This document shows, one piece after another, positions 51,079-60,073 of a stretch of DNA of 64,000 nt (its first letter is position 1; every line of letters starts with the position of its first letter). The position numbers and the translations under genes were made by a program. The DNA lies in contig JARFTX010000006.1 of NCBI GenBank assembly GCA_029289265.1, positions 37,231 to 101,230 on the forward strand, written 5' to 3'. The stretch is from Gammaproteobacteria bacterium. Its GTDB lineage: Bacteria > Pseudomonadota > Gammaproteobacteria > Burkholderiales > Rhodocyclaceae. Below the pieces are notes generated by a model. That model ran no database searches, was not told the origin of the DNA, and saw only the letters and a program-made list of their open reading frames with translations.

Positions 51079-52572
51079 ATGAAATACAACGACCTCCGCG
51101 ACTTCATCGCACTGCTCGAGCAGCGCGGCGAGCTCAAGCGTATCAGCATCCCCGTCGACACCCACCTCGAGATGACGGAGATCGCCGACCGTGTGCTGCG
51201 CGCCGGCGGGCCGGCGCTGCTGTTCGAGCGGCCCGTGACGCGCGGCACGCCACAGGCCGTGCCGGTGCTCGCCAACCTGTTCGGCACGCCCGAGCGCGTC
51301 GTGCTCGGCATGGGCGAGGATCTCGGCGCCAGCGGCGACTGGCGTGCCCCGCTGCGCGAGGTCGGCAAGCTCCTCGCTTATCTGAAAGAGCCGGAACCCC
51401 CGAAGGGGCTCAAGGACGCCTGGGAGAAGCTGCCGGTGCTGCGCCAGGTACTCAACATGGCGCCCAAGGAGGTGCGCTCGGCGCCGTGCCAGGAGATCGT
51501 GCGCGAAGGCGCCGACGTGGACCTCGCGGCGCTGCCGATTCAGCACTGCTGGCCGGGCGACGCCGCGCCGCTCATCACCTGGGGACTGGTCGTCACCCGC
51601 GGGCCCGGCAAGAAACGCCAGAACCTCGGCATCTATCGCCAGCAGGTGCTCGGCCCCAACCGCGTCATCATGCGCTGGCTCGCCCACCGCGGCGGCGCGC
51701 TCGACTTCCGCGACCACCAGCAGGCGCATCCGGGCGAGCCCTTCCCGGTCGCGGTAGTGCTCGGCTGCGACCCGGCAACCATCCTCGCCGCGGTCACGCC
51801 GGTGCCGGACACGCTCTCCGAGTACCAGTTCGCGGGACTTCTGCGCGGGGCCAAGACCGAACTGGTGAAGTGCATCGGCTCCGACCTGCAGGTGCCGGCA
51901 TCGAGCGAGATCGTGCTCGAAGGCGTGATCCGTCCGGACGACACCGCCCCCGAAGGGCCCTACGGCGACCACACCGGCTACTACAACGAGGTGTCCGAGT
52001 TTCCGGTCTTCACCGTCGAGCGGATCACGATGCGGCGCAACCCGATCTATCACTCGACCTACACCGGCAAGCCGCCCGACGAGCCGGCCATGCTCGGCGT
52101 CGCCCTCAACGAGGTCTTCGTGCCGCTCCTGCAGAAGCAGTTTCCGGAGATCGTCGACTTCTACCTGCCGCCCGAGGGCTGCTCGTACCGGCTCGCGGTA
52201 GTGAGCCTGCGCAAGCAGTACCCCGGCCACGCCAAGCGGGTGATGTTCGGCATCTGGAGCTTTCTGCGCCAGTTCATGTACACAAAGTTCATCATCGTCG
52301 TCGACGACGACGTCGACATCCGCGACTGGAAGGAGGTCGTCTGGGCGATGACGACTCGGGTCGATGCGACGCGAGACACGGTGCTGGTCGACAACACGCC
52401 GATCGACTATCTCGATTTCGCCAGCCCGGTCGCCGGGCTCGGCAGCAAGATGGGGCTCGACGCAACCAACAAGTGGCCGGGCGAGACGAGCCGCGAGTGG
52501 GGCCGCCCCATCGTGATGGACGCCGCGGTCAAGGCGCGCGTGGACGCGATGTGGGGCGATCTCGGGCTGTAA
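51079..52572 (+). CDS. ubiD: 4-hydroxy-3-polyprenylbenzoate decarboxylase UbiD
   Basis: UbiD decarboxylates the prenylated 4-hydroxybenzoate ring in ubiquinone synthesis, using prenylated FMN made by UbiX. The 497-residue protein begins [20 protein letters not shown]. It has [21 protein letters not shown], the Glu-Arg-Glu catalytic set around [15 protein letters not shown], and [13 protein letters not shown]. ubiX is not in the window. Products of ubiC and ubiA, 2-3 kb downstream, act just before it in the pathway. Confidence 0.96.
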   Translation: MKYNDLRDFIALLEQRGELKRISIPVDTHLEMTEIADRVLRAGGPALLFERPVTRGTPQAVPVLANLFGTPERVVLGMGEDLGASGDWRAPLREVGKLLAYLKEPEPPKGLKDAWEKLPVLRQVLNMAPKEVRSAPCQEIVREGADVDLAALPIQHCWPGDAAPLITWGLVVTRGPGKKRQNLGIYRQQVLGPNRVIMRWLAHRGGALDFRDHQQAHPGEPFPVAVVLGCDPATILAAVTPVPDTLSEYQFAGLLRGAKTELVKCIGSDLQVPASSEIVLEGVIRPDDTAPEGPYGDHTGYYNEVSEFPVFTVERITMRRNPIYHSTYTGKPPDEPAMLGVALNEVFVPLLQKQFPEIVDFYLPPEGCSYRLAVVSLRKQYPGHAKRVMFGIWSFLRQFMYTKFIIVVDDDVDIRDWKEVVWAMTTRVDATRDTVLVDNTPIDYLDFASPVAGLGSKMGLDATNKWPGETSREWGRPIVMDAAVKARVDAMWGDLGL

Positions 52573-52688
52573 CGCCGGCCATGCTCCGAATCGCTCGCGG
52601 CCTGGCGGCGGCGGTCGAAGACGGGCTCGTCCGCCGCGGACTGCACTCGCTGCGGACCCGCGTGAGCGTTTCGGGTCCGGTGGGCGGC

Positions 52689-53501
52689 TCAGCGGTAGAG
52701 ATTGATCTCGTCGCGCGTGCCGCGCGCGGCGCGGCGGGCCGCCTCGGCAAAGCTCTCGTCGGTGCCGGCGTAAAGGATTGCCCGCGACGAGTTGATCATC
52801 ATGCCAGTGCCATCGGCGAGGCGTCCGGCCTTGACGGTCGCCTCGACGTCGCCCCCTTGGGCACCGATGCCGGGCACGAGCAGCGGCATCTCGCCGACGA
52901 GCGCGCGCACGCGGGCGATCTCGTCCGGGTAGGTCGCGCCGACCACCAGCGCGCAGTTGCCGGCGCGGTTCCACTCCTCGGCGACCAGCCGCGCGACCCG
53001 TTCGAACAGCAACTCGCCGCCGACGTCGAGCGACTGCAAATCGTCTCCGCCGCGGTTCGAGGTCCGGCACAGCAGAATCACGCCCTTGTCGGCGCGTGCG
53101 AGATAGGGCTCGGCCGAGTCGCGTCCCATGTAGGGATTGACGGTGATGGCATCCGCCCGATAGCGCTCGAAGGCCTCGATCGCGTACTGCTCGGCGGTGC
53201 TGCCGATGTCGCCGCGCTTGGCGTCGAGAATGACTGGCGTGCCGGGATGGCGCTTGTGGATGTAAGCGATCAGCGCTTCGAGTTGATCCTCGGCGCGGTG
53301 TGCGGCGAAATGGGCGATCTGCGGCTTGAAGCAGCAGACCAGATCGGCCGTCGCATCGACGATCGCGCTGCAAAAGGCCAGGATACCGTCCGGGCGCTCG
53401 CGCAGGTGTGGCGGGAAGCGGGCGGGGTCGGGGTCGAGGCCGACGCACAGCAGGCTGTCGCGCTGCTGCCATGCGGTCCGAAGGTCGGTGAGGAAGGACA
53501 T
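52689..53501 (-). CDS. pyrF: Orotidine 5'-phosphate decarboxylase PyrF (type 2)
   Basis: PyrF makes UMP, the last step of de novo pyrimidine synthesis. The 270-residue length and the motif [17 protein letters not shown] (catalytic Lys and Asp) place it in the type 2 family. The N-terminus [14 protein letters not shown] and the C-terminal [10 protein letters not shown] and [12 protein letters not shown] bind the phosphate. ATG 53501 is used; the 99 extra upstream codons are a shadow frame. The 116 bases between it and the convergent ubiD show no clear terminator. Confidence 0.95.
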   Translation of the reverse strand: MSFLTDLRTAWQQRDSLLCVGLDPDPARFPPHLRERPDGILAFCSAIVDATADLVCCFKPQIAHFAAHRAEDQLEALIAYIHKRHPGTPVILDAKRGDIGSTAEQYAIEAFERYRADAITVNPYMGRDSAEPYLARADKGVILLCRTSNRGGDDLQSLDVGGELLFERVARLVAEEWNRAGNCALVVGATYPDEIARVRALVGEMPLLVPGIGAQGGDVEATVKAGRLADGTGMMINSSRAILYAGTDESFAEAARRAARGTRDEINLYR

Positions 53502-53580
53502 TGCGGGCTTCCGGGTGAGCGGGAGCGCATGATAACCCGGAAGCCGCGGCTGGGCAGGATGCTGCCCGATCACTCGTGTC

Positions 53581-53826
53581 TCACTTGATCCCGAGGATCT
53601 CCTTGGCCTTCGCCAGCGCCTCCACCGATTCGGCATGCTTGCCGGCGTTGTGCAGCTCTTCGCCCTCAGCTCTGAGCGCCTTGACCTGCTCCATCTGCTC
53701 GGCGGCGAGTTCGGGATTCTTCGCCATCGCTTCGTCGATCGCCCGCATGTCGGCCGGGCATTGCGCAGCATGGGCTCCACCGGCGATGGCCAGGGCAAAA
53801 AGTCCGATCAGCAGTTTCTTTTTCAT
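53581..53826 (-). CDS. Small periplasmic hypothetical protein
   Basis: An 81-residue preprotein: [20 protein letters not shown] is a clear signal peptide with an AHA cleavage site. The ~60-residue mature part has one Cys ([11 protein letters not shown]) and an Ala/Glu/Lys-rich helical hairpin ([39 protein letters not shown]) like one TPR-type pair. AAGGAGA precedes the ATG. The family is not named. The 197 bases upstream, towards ubiA, show no gene. Confidence 0.78.
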   Translation of the reverse strand: MKKKLLIGLFALAIAGGAHAAQCPADMRAIDEAMAKNPELAAEQMEQVKALRAEGEELHNAGKHAESVEALAKAKEILGIK

Positions 53827-54023
53827 ATGACGTCTCCTTGGGGTTCGCGGAGGTTTCCGCTGTCGCTTTGACCGGGTCGCCCGAACTATGTTTCCGTCAC
53901 CCCCGACGCCCTTATGCAAGAAAATGAAAAGCGGCCCGATCGAAGCGGACTCCCGTGCGACGGTTTTTGGGCCAGCCGCCTGCGCGCATGAACGCCTTCG
54001 GAACTGCGGCTCCGAACGGCCGC

Positions 54024-54911
54024 TTAGAGCGTGTCGGAGAGCGTGTCGACGACGAGGCCCGCGAAGATCGCCGCACCCACCCAGTTGTTGTGCAGAAACG
54101 CCTTGAAGCATTTCGCGCGGTCGCGCTCGCGGATCAGCGTGAAGTGGTAGAGAGCGAGCGCGAGCGCGGCAAGCAGTCCCGCGAAGTAGGCCACTCCCCT
54201 GTCCGCGACTGCGCCGGCCACGGCGAGTAGCGCATAGGCGGCGCCGTAGCACAGCATCACGGCGGCGACATCGAAGCGCCCGAAGGTGATCGCGGCCGAG
54301 CGGATGCCGATCTTGAGATCGTCGGGGCGGTCGACCATCGCGTACTCGGTGTCGTAGGCGACCGCCCAGAACACGTTGGCGAGGAGCATCAGCCACGCGA
54401 CCGGCGGCACCACGCCCTGCACGGCGGCGAACGCCATCGGAATGCCGAAGCCGAAGGCGATGCCGAGATAGGCCTGCGGGATCGCGAGGAAGCGCTTGGT
54501 GAAGGGATAGCTTGCGGCGAGGAAGAGTGCCGGCACCGCCAGCGCGAGCACGAGCGCATTGGCGAGGGTGAGCACCAGGGCCAGCGCCACCAGCGCCAGC
54601 ACCGCCGCGAACGCAAGCGCCTCGCGCACCGAGACCGCGCCAGTTACCAGCGGGCGGCCGCGAGTGCGCTCGACGTGGCCGTCGAAATTGCGGTCGGCGT
54701 AGTCGTTGACGACGCAGCCGGCCGAGCGCATCAGCACGGTGCCGGCGACGAAGACGAACAGCACCCAGACAGGCGGCAGGCCGCCCGCGGCCATCCACAG
54801 CCCCCACAGCGTCGGCCACAGCAGCAGCAGGATGCCGATCGGCTTGTCGAGGCGCGCGAGCCGCAGGTAGTGCGGCAGGCGCTCGGACAGGCGGAAGGTG
54901 GCGTCGGTCAT
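54024..54911 (-). CDS. ubiA: 4-hydroxybenzoate polyprenyltransferase UbiA
   Basis: UbiA is an integral membrane enzyme that prenylates 4-hydroxybenzoate. The 295-residue protein has about nine membrane helices and the two Asp-rich motifs [19 protein letters not shown] (near residue 70) and [17 protein letters not shown] (near residue 190) that bind Mg-diphosphate. It starts in an ATGA overlap with ubiC; UbiC makes its aromatic substrate. Confidence 0.96.
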   Translation of the reverse strand: MTDATFRLSERLPHYLRLARLDKPIGILLLLWPTLWGLWMAAGGLPPVWVLFVFVAGTVLMRSAGCVVNDYADRNFDGHVERTRGRPLVTGAVSVREALAFAAVLALVALALVLTLANALVLALAVPALFLAASYPFTKRFLAIPQAYLGIAFGFGIPMAFAAVQGVVPPVAWLMLLANVFWAVAYDTEYAMVDRPDDLKIGIRSAAITFGRFDVAAVMLCYGAAYALLAVAGAVADRGVAYFAGLLAALALALYHFTLIRERDRAKCFKAFLHNNWVGAAIFAGLVVDTLSDTL

Positions 54912-55465
54912 GCTCGGAGGTCCAGGACGGCAGGCAAGAAGATTTCGGTGACGAGGAGCGGCCGATGGCGCATCCGGAACACCGAGCGCCGCGCCCAGAG
55001 TCGACGTGGCGCCTCGCGTCCGGCGAGCACAGCGGCCGCCCGATGATAGCGCGCATCGCGCGCATCGAGCGCAGTCGACACGAGCGGGCCGCGCTCGATG
55101 CGCGGATCGGCGAAGAGCGCCGCGCCGAGCGGCTGCGAACCGATGCCGTGAAAGATCCGGCAGGCGCCGGAACGGTTGCGCCGCGGCAGCAACGAACGGG
55201 CATAGACCACCGGGCGCCCGTCGGCCCGCAACAGCACTTCGCGCAGCCACGCCAGCTCGCCGGCGCGCAGTCGCAGTGCCGCCGCCTCGTCGCGATGCGG
55301 CAGGGCGATCCGCTGCGACAGCACCTCGACCTCGAAGCGGGTGCTGCGCGCACGGATGCGGGCGGTCAACGAACCCGCGTCGGTGAGCCAGGGATAAAGT
55401 CCGGGGGGAACCAGCGCGCGTGCGGGACGCTTTCGCCAGCGCTGCAGGGAGGGAAGTCGGGACAT
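54908..55465 (-). CDS. ubiC: Chorismate--pyruvate lyase UbiC
   Basis: UbiC converts chorismate to 4-hydroxybenzoate and pyruvate. The 185-residue protein has [14 protein letters not shown] (conserved Leu-Thr-x-Arg), [33 protein letters not shown] and [20 protein letters not shown], with the catalytic Glu near the end. ATG 55465 gives [14 protein letters not shown]. The stop overlaps ubiA. Confidence 0.92.
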   Translation of the reverse strand: MSRLPSLQRWRKRPARALVPPGLYPWLTDAGSLTARIRARSTRFEVEVLSQRIALPHRDEAAALRLRAGELAWLREVLLRADGRPVVYARSLLPRRNRSGACRIFHGIGSQPLGAALFADPRIERGPLVSTALDARDARYHRAAAVLAGREAPRRLWARRSVFRMRHRPLLVTEIFLPAVLDLRA

Positions 55466-55514
55466 ACGGGACGGGGCGTCAATGCGGCGGTTCGGGCGCG
55501 CGCATGATACCCGA

Positions 55515-58500
55515 TCATGCCCCTTGCGCCGCGGGCGCAGGCCCGAAGCGGCGCTTGAAGTCCTCGACCAGGGACAGCAGGGCCGGGATGAAGAACAACA
55601 CCAGCACCGCGGAGAAGCCCAGACCGAAAGCAATCGACGCGGCCATCGGGATCAGGAATTGCGCCTGCAGCGAGCGCTCGAAGAGCAGCGGCGTGAGCCC
55701 GCCGATGGTCGTGAGCGACGTGAGCATCACCGCCCGCAGCCGCCCACAGGCGGCGCCGATCAGCGCCTCGTGCAGGTCCGCGCCTTTCTTCTGCAGCTCC
55801 TTGAACAGACTGACCAGGATGATCGAGTTGTTCACGACGATGCCGGCGAGCGCGAACAGGCCGAAAAGCGACAGGATGGTGAGCTTCAGCCCCATCAGCC
55901 AGTGGCCAAAGATCGCTCCGGCAAGCCCGAGCGGGATCGCCGCCATCACGACCAGCGGCCAGCTCCACGACGCAAAGGCCCACACCAGCACCAGATAGAT
56001 CAGCCCCAGCCCGAGCACCAGCCCGGCGCGCATGTCGGCGGCGGTCTCGCGCTGGTCGGCGGCGCGGCCCTCGAAGCTGAAGCGCACGCCGTGGCGGGCG
56101 GCGAGTTGCGGCAGCGCCTCGCGCGCGAGCTCGACAACGATTGCACTGGCGGTGTTGCGGCTCACGTCGATCTCGCCCGACACCTCGACGGCAAGCCGGC
56201 CGTCGGCGTGGCGAAGCGCCTCGAAGCCGCGCCGCGCCTCCCAGCTCGCCACCGTCGCGAGCGGCACGAATTGGCCGTTGGGCGCATGCACGGCGAGGCG
56301 CTCGAAGACGTCGAGCCGCTCGCGCTCGGCGCGCGGCAGCAGCACGCGCACCTCGAGCTCGTCGCGACCGCTCTGCACGAGCTGGGCAAGGCTGCCGTCG
56401 AAGGCCGCGCGCAGTTGCCGGCCGAGGCTCTCGGTGGTGAAACCGAGCGCCTCGCCTGCCGGAGTCAGGCGGTAGACGAGCTGCTCGCGGCCGAACGGCA
56501 TGTCGTCCTCGGTGTCGGTGACGCCCGGAATGCTCTTCAGCGTCTCGGCGAGTTCAAGCGCGGCGGCCTTGAGCGCGTCGGCGTCGTCGCCGGTGAGCCG
56601 GACGGTGAGATCACGCCCCGGCGGGCCGGACTGCCGCGCCGTGAAGGTCAGGTTCTCGAGCCCCGCGACCGGGCCGACCTTGTCGCGCCAGGTGGCGAGA
56701 AAGCGCTCGTTGCGGACCTCGCGCCGGTCGGGCGGCGCGAGCTCGACGATGATGGACGCAAGCTGGTCGCCGCGCGCCTGCGGGCCGGCGACCGAGCCGA
56801 TCAGCCCGCCCAGGCGCGACACCGCCGTACCGACCAGCCCGCCGCCGAGCTCGCGGTCGGTCTCGGCCAGTGCGCGCTCCAGGTCGCGCAGGAAAGCCTC
56901 GCTGTGCTCGCGCGGCGTACCGGCGACGAAGGTGGCGTTGGCATAGACGATCTGCCCTTCCGGGGTCGGGAAGAACACGAAGCTGATGCGCCCGCCGGCG
57001 AGCAGCCCCACCGCGAGGATCATCAGCGCCAGGGTGATCGACACCGTGGTGCCGCGCCAGTCGAGCGCGAGCGTCACCAGCGGCCGGAAGCGGTGGTCGC
57101 GGAAGGCGGCGAAGGCGTCGTCGAGACGTTTCCGCACGCGCGAGACCTTGCGTGCCGCTTCGCCGCGCAGCGCGCTTTTGAGGTGCGCGGGCAGGATCAG
57201 GAAGCTCTCGAGCAGCGCCGCGAGGATCACCATGATCATCACGAAGGGGATGTCGAAGAGGATGTTGCCGATGACCCCGCCGACGAACATCAGCGGCACG
57301 AAGGCGGCGATGGTCGTCAATGATGCGGCCACCACCGGCCAGAACATGCGCCGCGCGCCCCCCAAGGCCGCCTGCTCGGGCCCCTCGCCCATGCGGCGAT
57401 GGGTGTCGGCGTCCTCGCTGACGACGATCGCGTCGTCGACGATGATGCCGAGCGCCATGATCAGCGCGAACAGGCTCATCATGTTGATCGAGCCGCCGGC
57501 CGCGTACATCAGCGCAAGGGTCGCCAGAAAGGCGGTCGGAATGCCGACCATCACCCAGAATGCGACCCGCCCGGGCAGGAAGAGATAGAGCACCAGCACG
57601 ACCAGCAGCAGCCCCGACAGGCCGTTCTTGAGCAGCAGCTGGATGCGGTCGCTGATCAGCTCCCATTGCGCATCGAAGACCTCGAGACGGATCGACGGCG
57701 GCAGTTCCGGGCGGGTCGCGGCGAGCCAGTCTTCGAGCCGCTGCGCGGCTTTGAGCGAATGCCCGCTCTCGCTGCGCAAGAGTTGCAGCTCCACCACCGC
57801 GTCACCCGCCTCGGCGAGCGCGAGCGCATTGGGCCGTGGCTCGCGCGTGATCGTCGCGATCTCGCCCAGGCGCACCAGACCGCGCTCGTCGCTTACCACC
57901 GGCAGCGACTCGAAGCCGAGCGCGTCGCGGCGTTGCTCGAGACCGCGCACCTCGCGCGCGCCATCGCGCTCGCCGGCGATGCCGGCCGGCACGTCGCGGG
58001 CAAGGTTGGCGACGCGCTCGCCCAGCTCCACCAGCGACAGGTCGAGCGTCTCGAGCGCGGCGGCCGGCACCTCGATCGCGATGCGCTCGTCGGGCAGGCC
58101 GGTGATCTCGACCCGGTCGATGCCTCCGGCGAGCAGCTCGCTCTCGAAGCGGCGCACCCACGGCCGCAGCTCCTCGACGCTGGGACCGCGCACCAGCAGG
58201 CGCGCGATCGGGTCGTAGCGCGTCACCCGGCTCACCTGCGGCGGCTCGGCATCGCGGGGCAGATTGCGGAATTCGTCGACGCGCTGGCGCACCTGATCGA
58301 GGGCGAGCAGCGCGTCGGTGCGCTCGTGCAGCTCCAGCGTGATGTTGGCCACCCCTTGCGACGAGGTCGAGCTCATCTTCTTCAGCCCATCGACGCTCTT
58401 CAGCCGCTCCTCGAGGGGAATCGTGATGCCGTTCTCGACGTCCTCGGCGGAGGCGCCCGTCCACACCACGCGCACGCTGACGATGTCGAGTTCGAAGCTC

Positions 58501-58619
58501 GGGAAGAACTGCACGTTCATGCGCTGGATGCCGACGATTCCGGCGATGAACGCGAGCAGCATCAGGACGTTCGCGGCGACCCGGTGGTGGATCAGCAGCG
58601 CGATGGCGCCCTGTCTCAT
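55515..58619 (-). CDS. RND-family efflux transporter permease
   Basis: A 1034-residue inner-membrane proton antiporter of the AcrB/hydrophobe-amphiphile type. It shows the repeated architecture of 12 membrane helices and two large periplasmic loops. The N-terminus is LLIHHRVAANVLMLLAFIAG and a central IIVDDAIVVSEDADTHRRMG carries the paired aspartates of helix 4. The C-terminal half has NNSIILVSLFKEL. Substrates are unknown. It starts in an ATGA overlap with its adaptor protein gene; no outer-membrane TolC partner is in the window. Confidence 0.92.
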   Translation of the reverse strand: MRQGAIALLIHHRVAANVLMLLAFIAGIVGIQRMNVQFFPSFELDIVSVRVVWTGASAEDVENGITIPLEERLKSVDGLKKMSSTSSQGVANITLELHERTDALLALDQVRQRVDEFRNLPRDAEPPQVSRVTRYDPIARLLVRGPSVEELRPWVRRFESELLAGGIDRVEITGLPDERIAIEVPAAALETLDLSLVELGERVANLARDVPAGIAGERDGAREVRGLEQRRDALGFESLPVVSDERGLVRLGEIATITREPRPNALALAEAGDAVVELQLLRSESGHSLKAAQRLEDWLAATRPELPPSIRLEVFDAQWELISDRIQLLLKNGLSGLLLVVLVLYLFLPGRVAFWVMVGIPTAFLATLALMYAAGGSINMMSLFALIMALGIIVDDAIVVSEDADTHRRMGEGPEQAALGGARRMFWPVVAASLTTIAAFVPLMFVGGVIGNILFDIPFVMIMVILAALLESFLILPAHLKSALRGEAARKVSRVRKRLDDAFAAFRDHRFRPLVTLALDWRGTTVSITLALMILAVGLLAGGRISFVFFPTPEGQIVYANATFVAGTPREHSEAFLRDLERALAETDRELGGGLVGTAVSRLGGLIGSVAGPQARGDQLASIIVELAPPDRREVRNERFLATWRDKVGPVAGLENLTFTARQSGPPGRDLTVRLTGDDADALKAAALELAETLKSIPGVTDTEDDMPFGREQLVYRLTPAGEALGFTTESLGRQLRAAFDGSLAQLVQSGRDELEVRVLLPRAERERLDVFERLAVHAPNGQFVPLATVASWEARRGFEALRHADGRLAVEVSGEIDVSRNTASAIVVELAREALPQLAARHGVRFSFEGRAADQRETAADMRAGLVLGLGLIYLVLVWAFASWSWPLVVMAAIPLGLAGAIFGHWLMGLKLTILSLFGLFALAGIVVNNSIILVSLFKELQKKGADLHEALIGAACGRLRAVMLTSLTTIGGLTPLLFERSLQAQFLIPMAASIAFGLGFSAVLVLFFIPALLSLVEDFKRRFGPAPAAQGA

Positions 58620-59791
58620 GGCGCGAGCGCCTCGACGGCGAGGCCGTCGATCGCATTGGGCAGGTGGGTGACCATGATCTCGGCCCCCGCCGGCAGGCCC
58701 GGCACCCGCAGCAGCGCGCGCGGCTCGCCGTTCACGCGATGCTCGCCGACGCGTTCGGCGTGATACCCCTGAATCCGCCCGTCAACCAGGCGGTAGATGC
58801 GGTCGCCGCCGTGCAGCGCCGAGAACGGCACGGACAGCACGCCGTCGGCTGCGGGGCGCTCGAGCACGGCGTTGGCGAAGGCGCCGAAGGGCACTGCCGT
58901 CCCATCGGCGAGCCGCAAGAGCGCGTCAACGCCGCGCGCGTCGGCCTCGGCGCCGAGGCGCTCGAGCCGCGCCGCGACGCGCGTCGCGCCGAACTCGACG
59001 GCGGCTGCGAGCGTCTCGCCGGCGGCCAACGCGGCGTGGAGCTCAGCCGCATACTGCGCCGGCAGCTTGGCGCGCAGATAGACGTCGTCGTCGGGATAAA
59101 GCGTGAAGAGCGCCTGCCCCGGCTGCACCTGATCGCCGGCGGCGACCTCGACGCGGCCGACGCGTGCAGCGAACGGCGCGACGATCTCGCCGCGGCGGGC
59201 GTCGCGCTCGGCCTCGGCCCGGCGCGCCTGCGCCGGGGCGAGCCGCGCCGGATGCTCGGCGACCGCCTGCTCGCGCTGGGCGAGCGCGAGCCGCACCCGC
59301 GCGAGCTCCTCGCGCGCTTGGTCGGCCGCGCTCTCGGCACCGAGCCGGGCGGTCTTGAGGGTCTCCAGGCGCTCGAGCTTCACGCGGGCGAGGCGTTCGA
59401 TCTCGCGCTCCTGGGCAAGCGCCTCGCCGTCGTGGCGCGCACGGATGCGTTCGCGCTCGACCTCGGCGCGCGCCTGCTCGACGCGCGGGGCGAGATCGCG
59501 CGGGTCCATGCGCGCGAGTACCGCGCCGGCGGCCGCGCGCGCGCCGTCGCGCACGTTGATCTCGAGGATGCGACCGGCGACCGGCGCCGCCGCGCGCGTG
59601 CGGTCGGGCACCTCGATGCGGCCGTAGAGAATCAGCGTCGGCCGCAGCGTCGCCGGCTCCGCCTGCACCGTCACGACGCGCCAGACTCGCTCGCGCGGCT
59701 CGACCGGATCGGGCACCGGGCGGGTCGCCTTGAGCAGCACAAAGCCGCCCACCGCGAGCGCGAGGATGGCGAGGGCAAGCAGACGGCGCAT
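58616..59791 (-). CDS. RND efflux periplasmic adaptor (HlyD/MFP family)
   Basis: A 391-residue membrane-fusion protein. The N-terminal anchor is LLALAILALAVGGFVLL. A barrel-sandwich half (GRIEVPDRTRAAAPVAGRIL) is followed by a long alpha-hairpin rich in Arg/Glu/Ala (residues about 105-190), the second lipoyl half (APFAARVGRVEVAAGDQVQPG) and beta-barrel/membrane-proximal domains. ATG 59791 is preferred to 59854, so the anchor is N-terminal. It is coupled to the RND permease. A TATAAT lies about 90 bases upstream. Confidence 0.9.
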   Translation of the reverse strand: MRRLLALAILALAVGGFVLLKATRPVPDPVEPRERVWRVVTVQAEPATLRPTLILYGRIEVPDRTRAAAPVAGRILEINVRDGARAAAGAVLARMDPRDLAPRVEQARAEVERERIRARHDGEALAQEREIERLARVKLERLETLKTARLGAESAADQAREELARVRLALAQREQAVAEHPARLAPAQARRAEAERDARRGEIVAPFAARVGRVEVAAGDQVQPGQALFTLYPDDDVYLRAKLPAQYAAELHAALAAGETLAAAVEFGATRVAARLERLGAEADARGVDALLRLADGTAVPFGAFANAVLERPAADGVLSVPFSALHGGDRIYRLVDGRIQGYHAERVGEHRVNGEPRALLRVPGLPAGAEIMVTHLPNAIDGLAVEALAP

Positions 59792-59879
59792 GGTGGAGTC
59801 CAGGGGAATGGCCGGGTCCGATCCGCGCGCCGGATCGGGCACACGCAGGAACATCCCAGTGACGATTGATTAGCGGTCG

Positions 59880-59885
59880 ATTATA
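59880..59885 (-). promoter_or_regulatory. -10 element (TATAAT) of the adaptor/RND operon
   Basis: A perfect TATAAT on the minus strand 89 bases upstream of the adaptor ATG, without a good -35. The 280-base gap to recG holds no recognised gene. Confidence 0.45.
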
Positions 59886-60073
59886 TACTGGCGTGCAGAT
59901 CGGAGTCCGTCTCGAAGCACCTCGCGCGAACGACTACCGATGCGCAAGTCGCTTGTCGCCTGCAGCAAACCTGCCGCATCCCGACCCATCACCTTCGTGC
60001 TATCGACTGCCTGCATGCCGAATAGTTGCCACACCGCGCGTTCGGTGCCGGATGGCGGCACCAGCTCGGGTGC

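Noticed and set aside
55482..58763. 600-plus and 450-codon plus-strand frames opposite the RND permease
   Set aside because: Antisense shadows; no domains, no ribosome sites.
59870..60061. 63-codon minus-strand frame between the efflux adaptor and recG
   Set aside because: No ribosome site or family recognised, and it overlaps the likely adaptor promoter.
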